A DNA stretch of 5,966 nt from NCBI GenBank assembly GCA_021781255.1, contig JAJXXG010000279.1, forward strand, positions 1 through 5,966, in the 5' to 3' direction. The DNA comes from Acidobacteriota bacterium. GTDB lineage: Bacteria; Acidobacteriota; Terriglobia; Terriglobales; Acidobacteriaceae. This document shows positions 1 through 5,966 of the stretch, one piece after another. Within the stretch, counting starts at the first letter, position 1, and every line of letters begins with the position of its first letter. The notes beneath the pieces are model-generated. The model searched no databases and was not told the origin of the DNA. It saw only the letters and a list, made by a program, of their open reading frames with translations. Both the position numbers and the translations under genes were made by a program.

Positions 1-1066
1 CCCTGCAATGCTCGCGACAATCCCCAGCATGACAAACCGGGTGGTATACACGCTGCTTGATCGTGCGCGCGAAGTCACCCGCATGGAGCAGCAGGCCGAA
101 AAACTCACCGCGCTCGGCAAGCTGGCCGCCAATCTGGCCCACGAACTCAACAATCCCGCCTCTGCCGCGCAGCGCGCCGCCTCCAGCCTGGTCACGGAAC
201 TGCGCGCCAATCGCGACAATCGCTTCAAGCTCGTGAATCTCTGCCTCGGTGCAGAACAGATTCGCAGCATCGAGGAATGGGAAGAGGGCATCCTCAACCG
301 CCCCGCTGCGCATGAGCCGCCCGATGCCGGCGCATTCATCGTCCGCGAAGAAGCCATGCGCAAGTGGCTCAGCGATCTTCCCTGCGGCGAGGCATGGGAT
401 GTGGCCGCGCAACTGGCCGACCAGGGCGTGACCGCTGCGGACCTCGATGCACTGCGCACGATCCTCGAGCCCAAAGAGGCCTGCATCGCTCTCCAGTTTT
501 TTGCGCGCTATCTCCGCTCCAGGCGCTCGGTCGAAACGCTTATCAACTCCACTGCCCGCATCTTCGACCTCATCAGCGCCGTCAAAGCCTACAGCTACAT
601 GGACCGCGCGCCCATTCTTGAAGTGGACGTGCCTGCTGGCCTCGACGCCACCGTCCAGATGCTCCAGTCGCGCATGAGCGATGTGCAGGTGGAGCGCGAC
701 TATCAGCCCGGCCTGCCGCGCATCAGCGCCTACGGCAGCGAGTTGAATCAGGTCTGGACCGCGCTGATTGAAAATGCGCTTGACGCGCTGGGCAGCCGCG
801 GCAAGCTCCGGCTCACCTGCCGCATGGAAGGCGAATTGCTCCTGGTGGAAATATGGGACACTGGCCCAGGCATCCCCTCCGAACTCCAGGACCGCATCTT
901 TGAGCCCTTCTTCACCACCAAGGCGCCCGGCCAGGGCCTCGGCCTCGGCCTCGACAACGCCATGCGCATCGTCCGCAAGCACCGCGGCCATCTCAGCGTG
1001 CGCTCTGAGCCCGGTTCCACCTGCTTCCGCGTCCGCCTGCCGCTGGACCAGTTGCAGGCCTACTGA
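1..1066 (+). CDS. Sensor histidine kinase, C-terminal part (5' end outside window)
   Basis: ATP-dependent autophosphorylating kinase of a two-component system, here represented by its transmitter half. The frame (codons from base 2) is open to the window edge. The ATG at 8 is probably internal, because the first ~20 residues (PSMTNRVVYTLLDRAREVTR) look like the last helix of a preceding sensor domain, of the kind seen at the end of cyclic-nucleotide-binding domains; that domain is inferred, not seen. Counting from this Met: H-box LAHELNNP with phospho-acceptor His45, N-box ENALDAL with Asn256, G1 box DTGPGIP with Asp284, F-box FEPFFTTK at 298-305, and Gly-rich G2 GQGLGLGL at 308-315. All catalytic boxes are intact. 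The second dimerisation helix (STARIFDLISAVKAYSYMD, 181-199) is separated from the first by over 100 residues, much more than in ordinary kinases. No transmembrane segment is visible, so this part is cytoplasmic. No response regulator lies in the window. Confidence is high for the kinase class and low for the signal sensed. Confidence 0.93.
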   Translation, partial: PAMLATIPSMTNRVVYTLLDRAREVTRMEQQAEKLTALGKLAANLAHELNNPASAAQRAASSLVTELRANRDNRFKLVNLCLGAEQIRSIEEWEEGILNRPAAHEPPDAGAFIVREEAMRKWLSDLPCGEAWDVAAQLADQGVTAADLDALRTILEPKEACIALQFFARYLRSRRSVETLINSTARIFDLISAVKAYSYMDRAPILEVDVPAGLDATVQMLQSRMSDVQVERDYQPGLPRISAYGSELNQVWTALIENALDALGSRGKLRLTCRMEGELLLVEIWDTGPGIPSELQDRIFEPFFTTKAPGQGLGLGLDNAMRIVRKHRGHLSVRSEPGSTCFRVRLPLDQLQAY

Positions 1067-1105
1067 GCAGCGCTGAGTAATACTGCCTCTGAAGGGAGAA
1101 GCTGA

Positions 1106-1519
1106 ATGCCGGAACAGTCCCACGAAAGCGCAAATATCGAAACCACACTCGCGCCCATGCTCTCCGTGCGCAACGGCGCCGGGGCAGTTGATTTCTATGT
1201 CGCCGCATTCGGTGCCCGCGTGCTCTTCCGCCTCGACGCGCCCGACGGCGCAGTCGTCGCTCGACTCGCGCTGGGAGCAAGCCAGTTCTGGGTCGCCGAC
1301 GAGTCCCCTGAACACAAGAACTTCAGCCCGGAAACCATCGGCGGCAGCACCGCGCGCATGGTCCTCGTCGTGGACGATCCTGATGCCGCCTTCAACAAAG
1401 CTATCTCAGCTGGCGCTTCGGTCGTTCGACCCGTCACCAATGAACCATACGAGTGGCGCATAGGCCGCGTCCTCGACCCCTTCGGGCACCATTGGGAGAT
1501 CGGTAAACCCTTATCTTGA
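1106..1519 (+). CDS. VOC superfamily protein (glyoxalase/bleomycin-resistance fold, PhnB-like)
   Basis: A 137-residue single-domain protein of the vicinal oxygen chelate superfamily. It shows the usual pattern: an opening strand APMLSVRNG (16-24), the helix AVDFYVAAFGARVLFRL (27-43) typical of PhnB/YdeI-type members, a second half starting ARMVLVVDDPDAAF (83-96), and the family-typical end GRVLDPFGHHWEIGKPL (120-136), with Glu131 at the classic metal-ligand position. The first-strand His of true glyoxalase I is absent, so a glyoxalase I function is unlikely; the substrate cannot be told. The start is well supported by AGGGAG at 1093-1098, seven bases before the ATG. It lies 39 bp after the kinase gene on the same strand and may be co-transcribed. 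No signal peptide is seen, so it should be cytoplasmic. Confidence 0.9.
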   Translation: MPEQSHESANIETTLAPMLSVRNGAGAVDFYVAAFGARVLFRLDAPDGAVVARLALGASQFWVADESPEHKNFSPETIGGSTARMVLVVDDPDAAFNKAISAGASVVRPVTNEPYEWRIGRVLDPFGHHWEIGKPLS

Positions 1520-1548
1520 TGTCCTGAAACTGCGCTGGTTGCTCCGCT

Positions 1549-2010
1549 TCAGAAAGAAACATCCGCCGGCTCGGTCACGCGCAGGACCGACTGGTCGCCG
1601 GTCTTCTGCTTCCACGCCGCCCGAATCGCATCAATCTTCGCCCGATTCTCCGTTGTATTCGGATAATAAAGAATCAGCATCTTCGTCCGCAGCCGCTCGG
1701 GCGCGCTTTCCTGCTTGCCCTGCCATTGGCCGTACACGTCCACAACGCTCAGCCCGTCCGGAAAACGAGGCGTCACCTGCTTGTCAAGGAACGCCCGCCA
1801 CTCCGCTTCGCTGATGCCCTGCTCGGGGCGATCCGCAGGTCCCAGTCCAAAATAGAGCTTCGTGTTGACCCAGCCTGCCGTCTGCCCCGGATGAGCCGGG
1901 TCGCCAGTAAGCACCGGCGCTGTCGCCGGCGTCGCGGCCACCGGCGCGCGTGCGCATCCGGCAAGCGCCACGGCGAACAATGGAGCTACAAGAAAAAAGG
2001 GAACGCGCAT
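1549..2010 (-). CDS. DUF3574 domain lipoprotein
   Basis: A 153-residue predicted lipoprotein. The chosen start at 2010 gives a perfect export signal: MR, a hydrophobic stretch (FFLVAPLFAVAL) and lipobox LAGC with Cys19 as the lipidated residue. An Ala/Pro-rich linker (20-36) follows, then the DUF3574 region at about 49-146, recognisable by TKLYFGLG (50-57), ISEAEWRAFLDKQVTPRFPDG (66-86), VVDVYGQW (89-96) and the late strand KMLILYYPNT (110-119). The frame stays open further upstream to 2133, but that extension is Arg-rich, overlaps the next gene and would bury the signal peptide. GGAG lies five bases before the chosen ATG. Asp is not at +2 (Ala20 follows the Cys), so if E. coli sorting rules apply it would go to the outer membrane. 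The biochemical role of DUF3574 is unknown to me. It follows the DUF427 gene by 31 bp and is probably co-transcribed with it. Confidence 0.88.
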   Translation of the reverse strand: MRVPFFLVAPLFAVALAGCARAPVAATPATAPVLTGDPAHPGQTAGWVNTKLYFGLGPADRPEQGISEAEWRAFLDKQVTPRFPDGLSVVDVYGQWQGKQESAPERLRTKMLILYYPNTTENRAKIDAIRAAWKQKTGDQSVLRVTEPADVSF

Positions 2011-2013
2011 GCG

Positions 2014-2019
2014 CTCTCC
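2014..2019 (-). promoter_or_regulatory. Ribosome binding site setting the lipoprotein start
   Basis: Read on the minus strand this is GGAGAG. Its GGAG core sits five bases before the ATG at 2010. It decides in favour of the 153-residue lipoprotein over the longer open frame reaching 2133. Confidence 0.6.
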
Positions 2020-2041
2020 GCGCGAAAGGATGCTGGGGAAA

Positions 2042-2326
2042 CTATTTCTCGACTTCCACGCCACGCCAGAAGGCCACAAAGCCCTTGATCTTGCGCGCCG
2101 CCGGCTTCGGGTCGGGGTAATACCACGCCGCATCCGGATTGTCCTGCCCGTCGATCAGCAGGCTCATGTACCGCGCCTGCCCCTTCCAGGGGCAGGTCGA
2201 GGTGGTGCTGCTGGGGCGAAAATACTCCCGCTTGAGGCTGGACTCGGGGAAATACACGTTCCCCTCAACCGTCTCTGTTGTGTCGCTTTCGGCAATGACC
2301 TTGCCGTTCCAGATCGCTCGTGCCAT
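2042..2326 (-). CDS. DUF427 domain protein
   Basis: A 94-residue single-domain DUF427 protein of usual family length. Diagnostic stretches are the N-terminal ARAIWNGKVIAESD (2-15), VEGNVYFP (20-27), STCPWKGQARY (43-53) and the C-terminal AAWYYPDPKPAARKIKGFVAFW (66-87). The CPWKG and AAWxYPxPxxxAxxIxGxVAFW patterns are the family signature. Members are small cytoplasmic proteins of unresolved function, and nothing here adds a catalytic assignment. No signal peptide or membrane segment is seen. The ATG at 2326 gives the canonical MARAxWNG beginning; only a weak GGA-type ribosome site precedes it. A near-palindromic 16-bp sequence lies about 44 bp upstream of the start. The DUF3574 lipoprotein gene follows after 31 bp. 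Confidence 0.9.
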   Translation of the reverse strand: MARAIWNGKVIAESDTTETVEGNVYFPESSLKREYFRPSSTTSTCPWKGQARYMSLLIDGQDNPDAAWYYPDPKPAARKIKGFVAFWRGVEVEK

Positions 2327-2369
2327 GGTCTATTCCGGTCAAATCGGAGTTGCCCTCCCGCCGGCATCT

Positions 2370-2385
2370 TTCTCACCGGCGAGAA
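2370..2385. promoter_or_regulatory. Imperfect 16-bp dyad upstream of the DUF427 gene (possible operator)
   Basis: The sequence TTCTC-A-CCGG-C-GAGAA is palindromic at 14 of 16 positions, with only the pair flanking the central CCGG failing to match. It lies in the 132-bp gap between the exported-protein gene and the DUF427 gene, about 44 bp before the DUF427 start, a suitable position for a dimeric regulator. As RNA it would give only a 5-bp stem with a 6-base loop and no U-run, so it is a poor terminator. The operator role is inference from symmetry and position. Confidence 0.3.
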
Positions 2386-2458
2386 GGTAACCGATATGAC
2401 ACTACCAGAGATTTCCCGGCATGGCGAGTGCGATTCCGGAACTGCCCAGGGAAATCAC

Positions 2459-2782
2459 CTACTTGGCTGCGGCGATGGAGTCGATATGAACGCTCTTCTT
2501 GGCCGCATCCACTGACGCCGTAACTGTCACGTGGTCGCCGTAGAACGTCTTCACCGCGTCTGGATTGTCGATCGTCCAGACCGCCTTCTTGGCCTCATCC
2601 ACAAACACCGGGGCCATGCCGCCCTGGATGCACTTCTTCACACAGGCCGCACCCGTGCCCGCGTGCTTTGCCCCGCACATCGAGTCGGAAATCCAGCCAT
2701 TGATCTTGGTTGACTCAGCGGCGCTCGCCACCATTGCGGTGGAAGAAAGCGCCAGAACAATCACAGCTACGATACGTTTCAC
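2459..2782 (-). CDS. Small exported Cys-containing protein of unknown function (DUF5818-like)
   Basis: A 107-residue secreted protein starting at GTG. The start is supported by GGAGG (2788-2792), five bases upstream, and by the signal peptide it produces: VKR, a hydrophobic core (IVAVIVLALSSTAMV) and a likely cleavage after ASA at residue 21. The frame is open upstream to 2929, but those 49 residues have no export character and would bury the signal. The mature part has INGWISDSMCG (27-37) with His40, a CVKKC pair (Cys47, Cys51), a GGMAPVFVDEAKKAVWTI stretch (54-71), and a C-terminal half rich in beta-strand (VTVTASVDAAKKSVHIDSI). The DSMCG...H...CxxxC arrangement resembles small secreted proteins common in Acidobacteriota that I recall as DUF5818 or hypothetical; that label is tentative. 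The three Cys and the His could bind metal or form a disulfide. Nothing in the context fixes a role. Confidence 0.85.
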   Translation of the reverse strand: MKRIVAVIVLALSSTAMVASAAESTKINGWISDSMCGAKHAGTGAACVKKCIQGGMAPVFVDEAKKAVWTIDNPDAVKTFYGDHVTVTASVDAAKKSVHIDSIAAAK

Positions 2783-2787
2783 GTGAA

Positions 2788-2792
2788 CCTCC
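2788..2792 (-). promoter_or_regulatory. Strong ribosome binding site for a GTG start
   Basis: GGAGG on the minus strand, five bases before the GTG at 2782. This is the strongest Shine-Dalgarno match among the starts in this window and it fixes the start of the exported protein at the non-ATG codon. Confidence 0.75.
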
Positions 2793-2856
2793 GGGGAAGG
2801 ATATTGAATCCAGCTAACATCATGCTCCTCCGGCCACCGATTGCACAAGCCGGAAG

Positions 2857-2877
2857 CATCCCGCCTTGCGCGGGATG
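2857..2877. terminator. Perfect 8-bp hairpin in the 148-bp gap after the 148-aa gene
   Basis: Arms CATCCCGC (2857-2864) and GCGGGATG (2870-2877) form a perfect 8-bp, GC-rich stem around a 5-base loop. It lies 54 bp past the stop of the upstream minus-strand gene and 75 bp before the exported-protein start. No T-run follows on the minus strand, so it is not a standard intrinsic terminator. It could still mark a transcript end, protect an RNA 3' end, or be a copy of a dispersed short repeat. The structure is seen; the function is guessed. Confidence 0.35.
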
Positions 2878-2930
2878 AAAATATTGAAGCAAATTTCCAT
2901 GGCCGGGGAACAACAGATCCGGCCTGCACT

Positions 2931-3377
2931 CTACGGCTTCGCTGCCAAAGACCTCCGCCGCGCCTCTATCGCCTTCAGCGCCGCCTCATAGCGCGCTGAT
3001 GCCGCCGTAAAACGGTCCACCAACTCGGTTGTCTTGGACATGAACGTCGGAACCTTCTCGCGGATGGCCTCGAGGATCGGCGCAAACTTGGCCAGCAGGA
3101 AGAACCCCTCGCCGTTGCAGTCCACAAACAGTTCCGCCGAAACAGCCCCGTGCAGCACCATCGCCGCGGCCATCTCCCAGTAGGTCGTCACCTGCCGGAA
3201 CCATGCGTTGTGCGGATCGCGTGGGTTCATGGCCACCGCAAAAAACTCGTCGGCCGTAACAGGCCAGAACTCCCCCGTCATCCACGCGCGCGCCTGGCGC
3301 AGCACAGCCTCGGTGCGCAGTTCATAGAGCTTCAGGATGATTTCAGCATCAGCAGCAGTCGCAAGCATCCGTTCCAT
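2931..3377 (-). CDS. Conserved-looking hypothetical protein, 148 aa, downstream of topA
   Basis: A 148-residue soluble protein I cannot assign to a named function. The start at 3377 is preceded by GGGGA (3385-3389) with seven bases spacing. The same frame runs open far upstream to 4328 through topA in another reading phase, but that extension is Gly/Arg/Gln-rich shadow sequence. The protein looks mainly helical: LYELRTEAVLRQARAWM (18-33), EFWPVTADEFFAVAM (36-50), an aromatic block AWFRQVTTYWEMAAAMVLHG (58-77), then ELFVDCNGEGFFLLAKFAPIL (82-102) and a charged helical tail (115-145) that may form a coiled coil. No signal peptide, membrane helix or obvious catalytic motif is seen. The aromatic FRQVTTYWEMAA and GEGFFLLAKF blocks look like conserved family signatures that I associate with uncharacterised acidobacterial proteins. 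It follows topA on the same strand after a 119-bp gap. Confidence 0.82.
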   Translation of the reverse strand: MERMLATAADAEIILKLYELRTEAVLRQARAWMTGEFWPVTADEFFAVAMNPRDPHNAWFRQVTTYWEMAAAMVLHGAVSAELFVDCNGEGFFLLAKFAPILEAIREKVPTFMSKTTELVDRFTAASARYEAALKAIEARRRSLAAKP

Positions 3378-3384
3378 CAAAGGG

Positions 3385-3389
3385 TCCCC
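3385..3389 (-). promoter_or_regulatory. Ribosome binding site for the 148-aa protein
   Basis: GGGGA on the minus strand, seven bases before the ATG at 3377. It separates the real gene from the open frame that continues upstream into the topA region. A second in-frame ATG at 3368 is less well placed. Confidence 0.5.
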
Positions 3390-3449
3390 GCTGCCAATAC
3401 TAACGGATTCCACGGAACCATGCCTGAATGCAGTTGACGGAGCGCACCA

Positions 3450-3487
3450 CAGGCCGGCGCCGGACTCAGCCTGCCCCGGAAATTTCC
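3450..3487. other. Cluster of GC-rich palindromes just after topA
   Basis: The 119-bp gap after topA holds two perfect 10-bp palindromes, GGAAATTTCC (3478-3487, ten bases past the topA stop) and CCGGCGCCGG (3454-3463), plus 5-bp arms CAGGC/GCCTG (3450-3454 and 3469-3473). They could fold in the topA transcript end, but none is followed by a T-run, so a standard intrinsic terminator is not supported. Random occurrence in GC-rich DNA is possible. Confidence 0.25.
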
Positions 3488-3496
3488 CCGGCCGCG

Positions 3497-5966
3497 TTAC
3501 GCCGGCTGCAGCTCCTTCTTGCCGCCCGCCTTCTCCACCACCGGCCCATGTGTCTCGGCCGTCGGCGGCGGCGGTGCGTCGCCAATCCGCTTGGAGTAGC
3601 TGCAGACCACAGCGCCCGCTTCCGCTTCGGCAGTCTTCTTGCCGCGCTTCTTCGGTGCGCCCTCGTCCTCGGCCGCCTTCTTCTTGTTCGGGCATTCCAG
3701 ATAGACGCCCGATTTCAGCGTCTTCTCCACCAGATACGGACTGCCGCACTCGGGGCACTTCTCCGCCACCGGCTTGTAGTTCGACGTGAAATCGCACTTG
3801 GGATAATTCGTGCAGCCCCAGAAGATGTTCCCCCGGCGCGCCTTGCGCTCGGCCAGGTCGCCCTGTCCGCACTTTGGACACTTCATCCCCTCGATAAGGT
3901 TCTGCTTCACATACTTGCACTTCGGGTAGCCCGAGCAGGAAACGAATTCGCCATAAGCGCCCTGGCGCAGCACCAGCGGCTTGCCGCACAACGGACAGGC
4001 CTCGCCCGTCGGCTCCGGCGGCTTCTGCTGCTGCTTCTGGCTCAACTTGCGAATCGTCTTGCACGGCGGATCCTCGTTGTAGCCCGGGCAGCTCATGAAC
4101 GGGCCCCACGGCCCGCGCTTCAGCACCATCACCCGCCCGCAGTTCTCGCAGTACTCCTCCGTGTCGCCCGCCTCCTGCGCCTCGGGAGTATTCATGTCCG
4201 GCTTGGCCTCGATGTTTTCCTTGGTGAAGGTGCAGCTCGCCGGGTCCTTCTTGTTGTACGTCGAGCACGCATAGAAGCTGCCGAACTTGCCCCACTTCAG
4301 CACCAGCGGCGATCCGCACAGGTCGCACTTCTCCGCCGTCACCTTTTCCATACGCTTGATGTCTTCCATGTTCTTGCCGGCATCTTTGAGTTCGTCCTCA
4401 AAGTAGTCATAGAAGCCATTCAGCAGGTCGGTCCACTTCTCCTTGCCCTCTTCAATATCGTCCAGCTCTTCCTCGAGCCGCGCCGTGTATTGCGGATCGA
4501 AGATGTAAGGAAAGTTCTTCACCAGCAGGTCGCACACCACCACCCCGATCTCCGTCGGATAAAAGCGCCCGCGCGACCCTCCGTGCTTCACCACGTACTC
4601 GCGGTCCTGGATGGTGTTGATGATCGACGCATACGTCGAAGGCCGCCCGATGCCCCGCTCTTCCAGCTCCTTCACCAGCGACGCTTCGTTATACCGCGGC
4701 GGCGGCTCGGTGAAGTGCTGTTCGTCAATCAGCTTTTCCAGTTCCAGCGCCTTCACGCTGTCCAGGTTCGGCAGGCGATTGGCAAGTGACTCGTCGTCCT
4801 CGTCCTTCTTGTCCTTCGAGGCTTCGTAAATTTTCTGGTAGCCGTCGAAGATCACCGTCGTTCCGCTGACTCTGAAGTCATATGTCCGCTTGTCCAGACC
4901 GCTGGCCGCGGCAATGTTCACCTGCGTTACCGCAAGCTGCGCTGCCGCCATCTGCGACGCCACAAACCGCTTCCAGATCAGCGTGTACAGCTTCAGTTGC
5001 TCGTCGCTCAGGTAGCGCGCCATCGACTCCGGCGTACGCGCCGCATCGGTCGGCCGGATCGCTTCGTGCGCATCCTGCGCATCCTTCTTGCCCTTGTACA
5101 CATTGGGTGACTCAGGCAGATATCGCGTGCCAAGCTCCTTGCCAATCCACTCCCGCGCCCCTGCAATTGCATCCGGAGCCACGCGCGGCGAATCGGTGCG
5201 CATATACGTAATCAGGCCAGTGGTCCCTTCCGCGCCAATCTCCACGCCCTCATACAAGCGCTGCGCCACACCCATCGTCCGACGCACGTTAAAGCCCAGC
5301 TTCCGCGCGGCATCCTGCTGCAACTGGCTGGTGGTGAACGGCGGCGGCGGGCTCTGCCTGCGTTCCTTCTTCACCACGGAAGTCACGGTCCAAGACGCCT
5401 GTCCGAGAGCCGCCAGTGCGGCCTTGATTTCCTTTTCGCTGGCAAAGGACGGCGCGCTCACCGTGTCCACGGCAATGCGCTCGCCGTCAATGCCCACCAG
5501 CCGCGCCTTGAAGCTGCGCTCCGTCTGCGTCTCCGGGTGCAGCAGCGCTTCCAGTGTCCAGTACTCCACCGGCCTGAAGGCGCGCACCTCGCGCTCCCGT
5601 TCCACAATCAGCCGCAGAGCCACCGTCTGCACGCGACCCGCAGAAAGACCACGCCGCACCTTGTCCCACAGCAGCGGAGAAATCTGGTAACCCACCAGCC
5701 GGTCCAGCACGCGCCGCGTCTGCTGCGCATACACCAGGTTCTGATCCACGTCCCGCGCGTGCGCAAAAGCCTCCTGCACAGCCTTCTGCGTAATCTCATT
5801 GAACGTGACGCGGTGAATCTTCTTTCTCTCTTTGGCGTTCGTGCCCAGTTGCAGCGCCAGATGGTACGCAATCGCTTCGCCTTCGCGGTCCGGGTCAGGC
5901 GCCAGAAAGATTTCGTCGGCCTTCTCGGCCGCCTTCTTCAACTGCTCCACAACCTTTTCTTTGCCG
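3497..5966 (-). CDS. topA: DNA topoisomerase I (type IA), N-terminus outside window
   Basis: Type IA topoisomerase that relaxes negative supercoils by single-strand passage through a 5'-phosphotyrosyl link. The frame reads through the window edge (GKEKVVEQLKKAAEKAD), matching the interior of E. coli TopA, so the GTG at 5950 is not the start and roughly 90 residues are missing. Numbering from that codon: the Toprim acidic triad is in APDPDREGEA (Asp19, Asp21, Glu23), FNEIT at 50-54, SPLLWDKVRRGLSAGRVQT at 91-109, the catalytic Tyr249 in LITYMRTDS, HEAIRPTD at 295-302 and ERGIGRPSTYASII at 431-444. The C-terminus carries five C4 zinc fingers with first Cys at 542, 601, 652, 691 and 732. Fingers 1-4 are complete; in the fifth the third and fourth Cys (753, 783) are separated by a charged insert. 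It ends in a Pro/Lys-rich tail. All visible catalytic residues are intact, so this is the housekeeping enzyme. Whatever precedes it lies outside the window. Confidence 0.97.
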   Translation of the reverse strand, partial: GKEKVVEQLKKAAEKADEIFLAPDPDREGEAIAYHLALQLGTNAKERKKIHRVTFNEITQKAVQEAFAHARDVDQNLVYAQQTRRVLDRLVGYQISPLLWDKVRRGLSAGRVQTVALRLIVEREREVRAFRPVEYWTLEALLHPETQTERSFKARLVGIDGERIAVDTVSAPSFASEKEIKAALAALGQASWTVTSVVKKERRQSPPPPFTTSQLQQDAARKLGFNVRRTMGVAQRLYEGVEIGAEGTTGLITYMRTDSPRVAPDAIAGAREWIGKELGTRYLPESPNVYKGKKDAQDAHEAIRPTDAARTPESMARYLSDEQLKLYTLIWKRFVASQMAAAQLAVTQVNIAAASGLDKRTYDFRVSGTTVIFDGYQKIYEASKDKKDEDDESLANRLPNLDSVKALELEKLIDEQHFTEPPPRYNEASLVKELEERGIGRPSTYASIINTIQDREYVVKHGGSRGRFYPTEIGVVVCDLLVKNFPYIFDPQYTARLEEELDDIEEGKEKWTDLLNGFYDYFEDELKDAGKNMEDIKRMEKVTAEKCDLCGSPLVLKWGKFGSFYACSTYNKKDPASCTFTKENIEAKPDMNTPEAQEAGDTEEYCENCGRVMVLKRGPWGPFMSCPGYNEDPPCKTIRKLSQKQQQKPPEPTGEACPLCGKPLVLRQGAYGEFVSCSGYPKCKYVKQNLIEGMKCPKCGQGDLAERKARRGNIFWGCTNYPKCDFTSNYKPVAEKCPECGSPYLVEKTLKSGVYLECPNKKKAAEDEGAPKKRGKKTAEAEAGAVVCSYSKRIGDAPPPPTAETHGPVVEKAGGKKELQPA

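Noticed and set aside
933..953. Triplicated GGCCTC unit in the kinase gene
   Set aside because: It is simply three Gly-Leu codon pairs encoding the Gly-rich G2 ATP-binding box, not a repeat element.
1520..1548. Search for a bidirectional terminator between the convergent VOC and DUF3574 genes
   Set aside because: Only 28-29 bp are available and no convincing stem or T-run is visible.
2011..2133. Longer N-terminus for the DUF3574 lipoprotein
   Set aside because: It is Arg-rich, overlaps the end of the DUF427 gene and hides the signal peptide and lipobox.
2783..2929. Longer N-terminus for the exported protein (ATG at 2929)
   Set aside because: It would place 49 non-hydrophobic residues ahead of a clear signal peptide. 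The GTG at 2782 has an excellent ribosome site.
3397..3402. TAGTAT on the minus strand as a -10 promoter box for the 148-aa gene
   Set aside because: It matches only four of six consensus bases and has no credible -35 element at the right distance.
3378..4328. Upstream open extension of the 148-aa gene, suggesting a 465-aa fusion
   Set aside because: The extension is a Gly/Arg/Gln-rich shadow of topA in another phase. The ATG at 3377 has a ribosome site, and recognisable protein character begins only there.
3428..4789. A 453-codon open frame on the plus strand opposite topA
   Set aside because: Its product is a Leu/Arg/Ala-rich composition typical of the antisense of GC-rich coding DNA, it shows no domain, and it lies fully over conserved TopA sequence including the zinc fingers.

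Overview
This is a GC-rich (about 60% by eye), gene-dense stretch of bacterial chromosome with six or seven ordinary genes and no visible mobile element, CRISPR array, tRNA or rRNA. The best guess for the organism is an Acidobacteriota member (Terriglobia/Acidobacteriaceae-like). The reasons are the tail of topoisomerase I, with five C4 zinc fingers and a Lys/Ala/Glu-rich insert in the last one, the small secreted protein with a DSMCG motif, and the histidine kinase with a HELNNP box. This assignment comes from recalled family resemblance, not from a database search.

Left part, plus strand (1-1519): the 3' portion of a sensor histidine kinase whose N-terminal sensor lies outside the window, followed 39 bp later by a small VOC (glyoxalase/bleomycin-resistance fold) protein. 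The close spacing allows co-transcription. These two genes converge on the minus-strand genes at 1520-1548, where I see no clear terminator.

Right part, minus strand, read from right to left (5966-1549): topA (DNA topoisomerase I, missing about 90 N-terminal residues at the window edge), a 148-residue protein of unknown function, a small exported Cys-containing protein with a GTG start, a DUF427 protein, and a DUF3574 lipoprotein. All five point the same way. Only the DUF427/DUF3574 pair (31 bp apart) looks tightly coupled. The other gaps are 119, 148 and 132 bp and hold short inverted repeats that may end or control transcription.

Functionally the window combines DNA supercoiling control (TopA), signal sensing (kinase), two envelope or exported proteins and small enzymes or orphan proteins. 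I found no evidence for a new multi-gene system. The points worth a second look are a large insertion that splits the kinase dimerisation domain, the interrupted fifth zinc finger of TopA, the uncharacterised gene after topA, the small exported Cys protein, and a few dyad-symmetric intergenic sequences.
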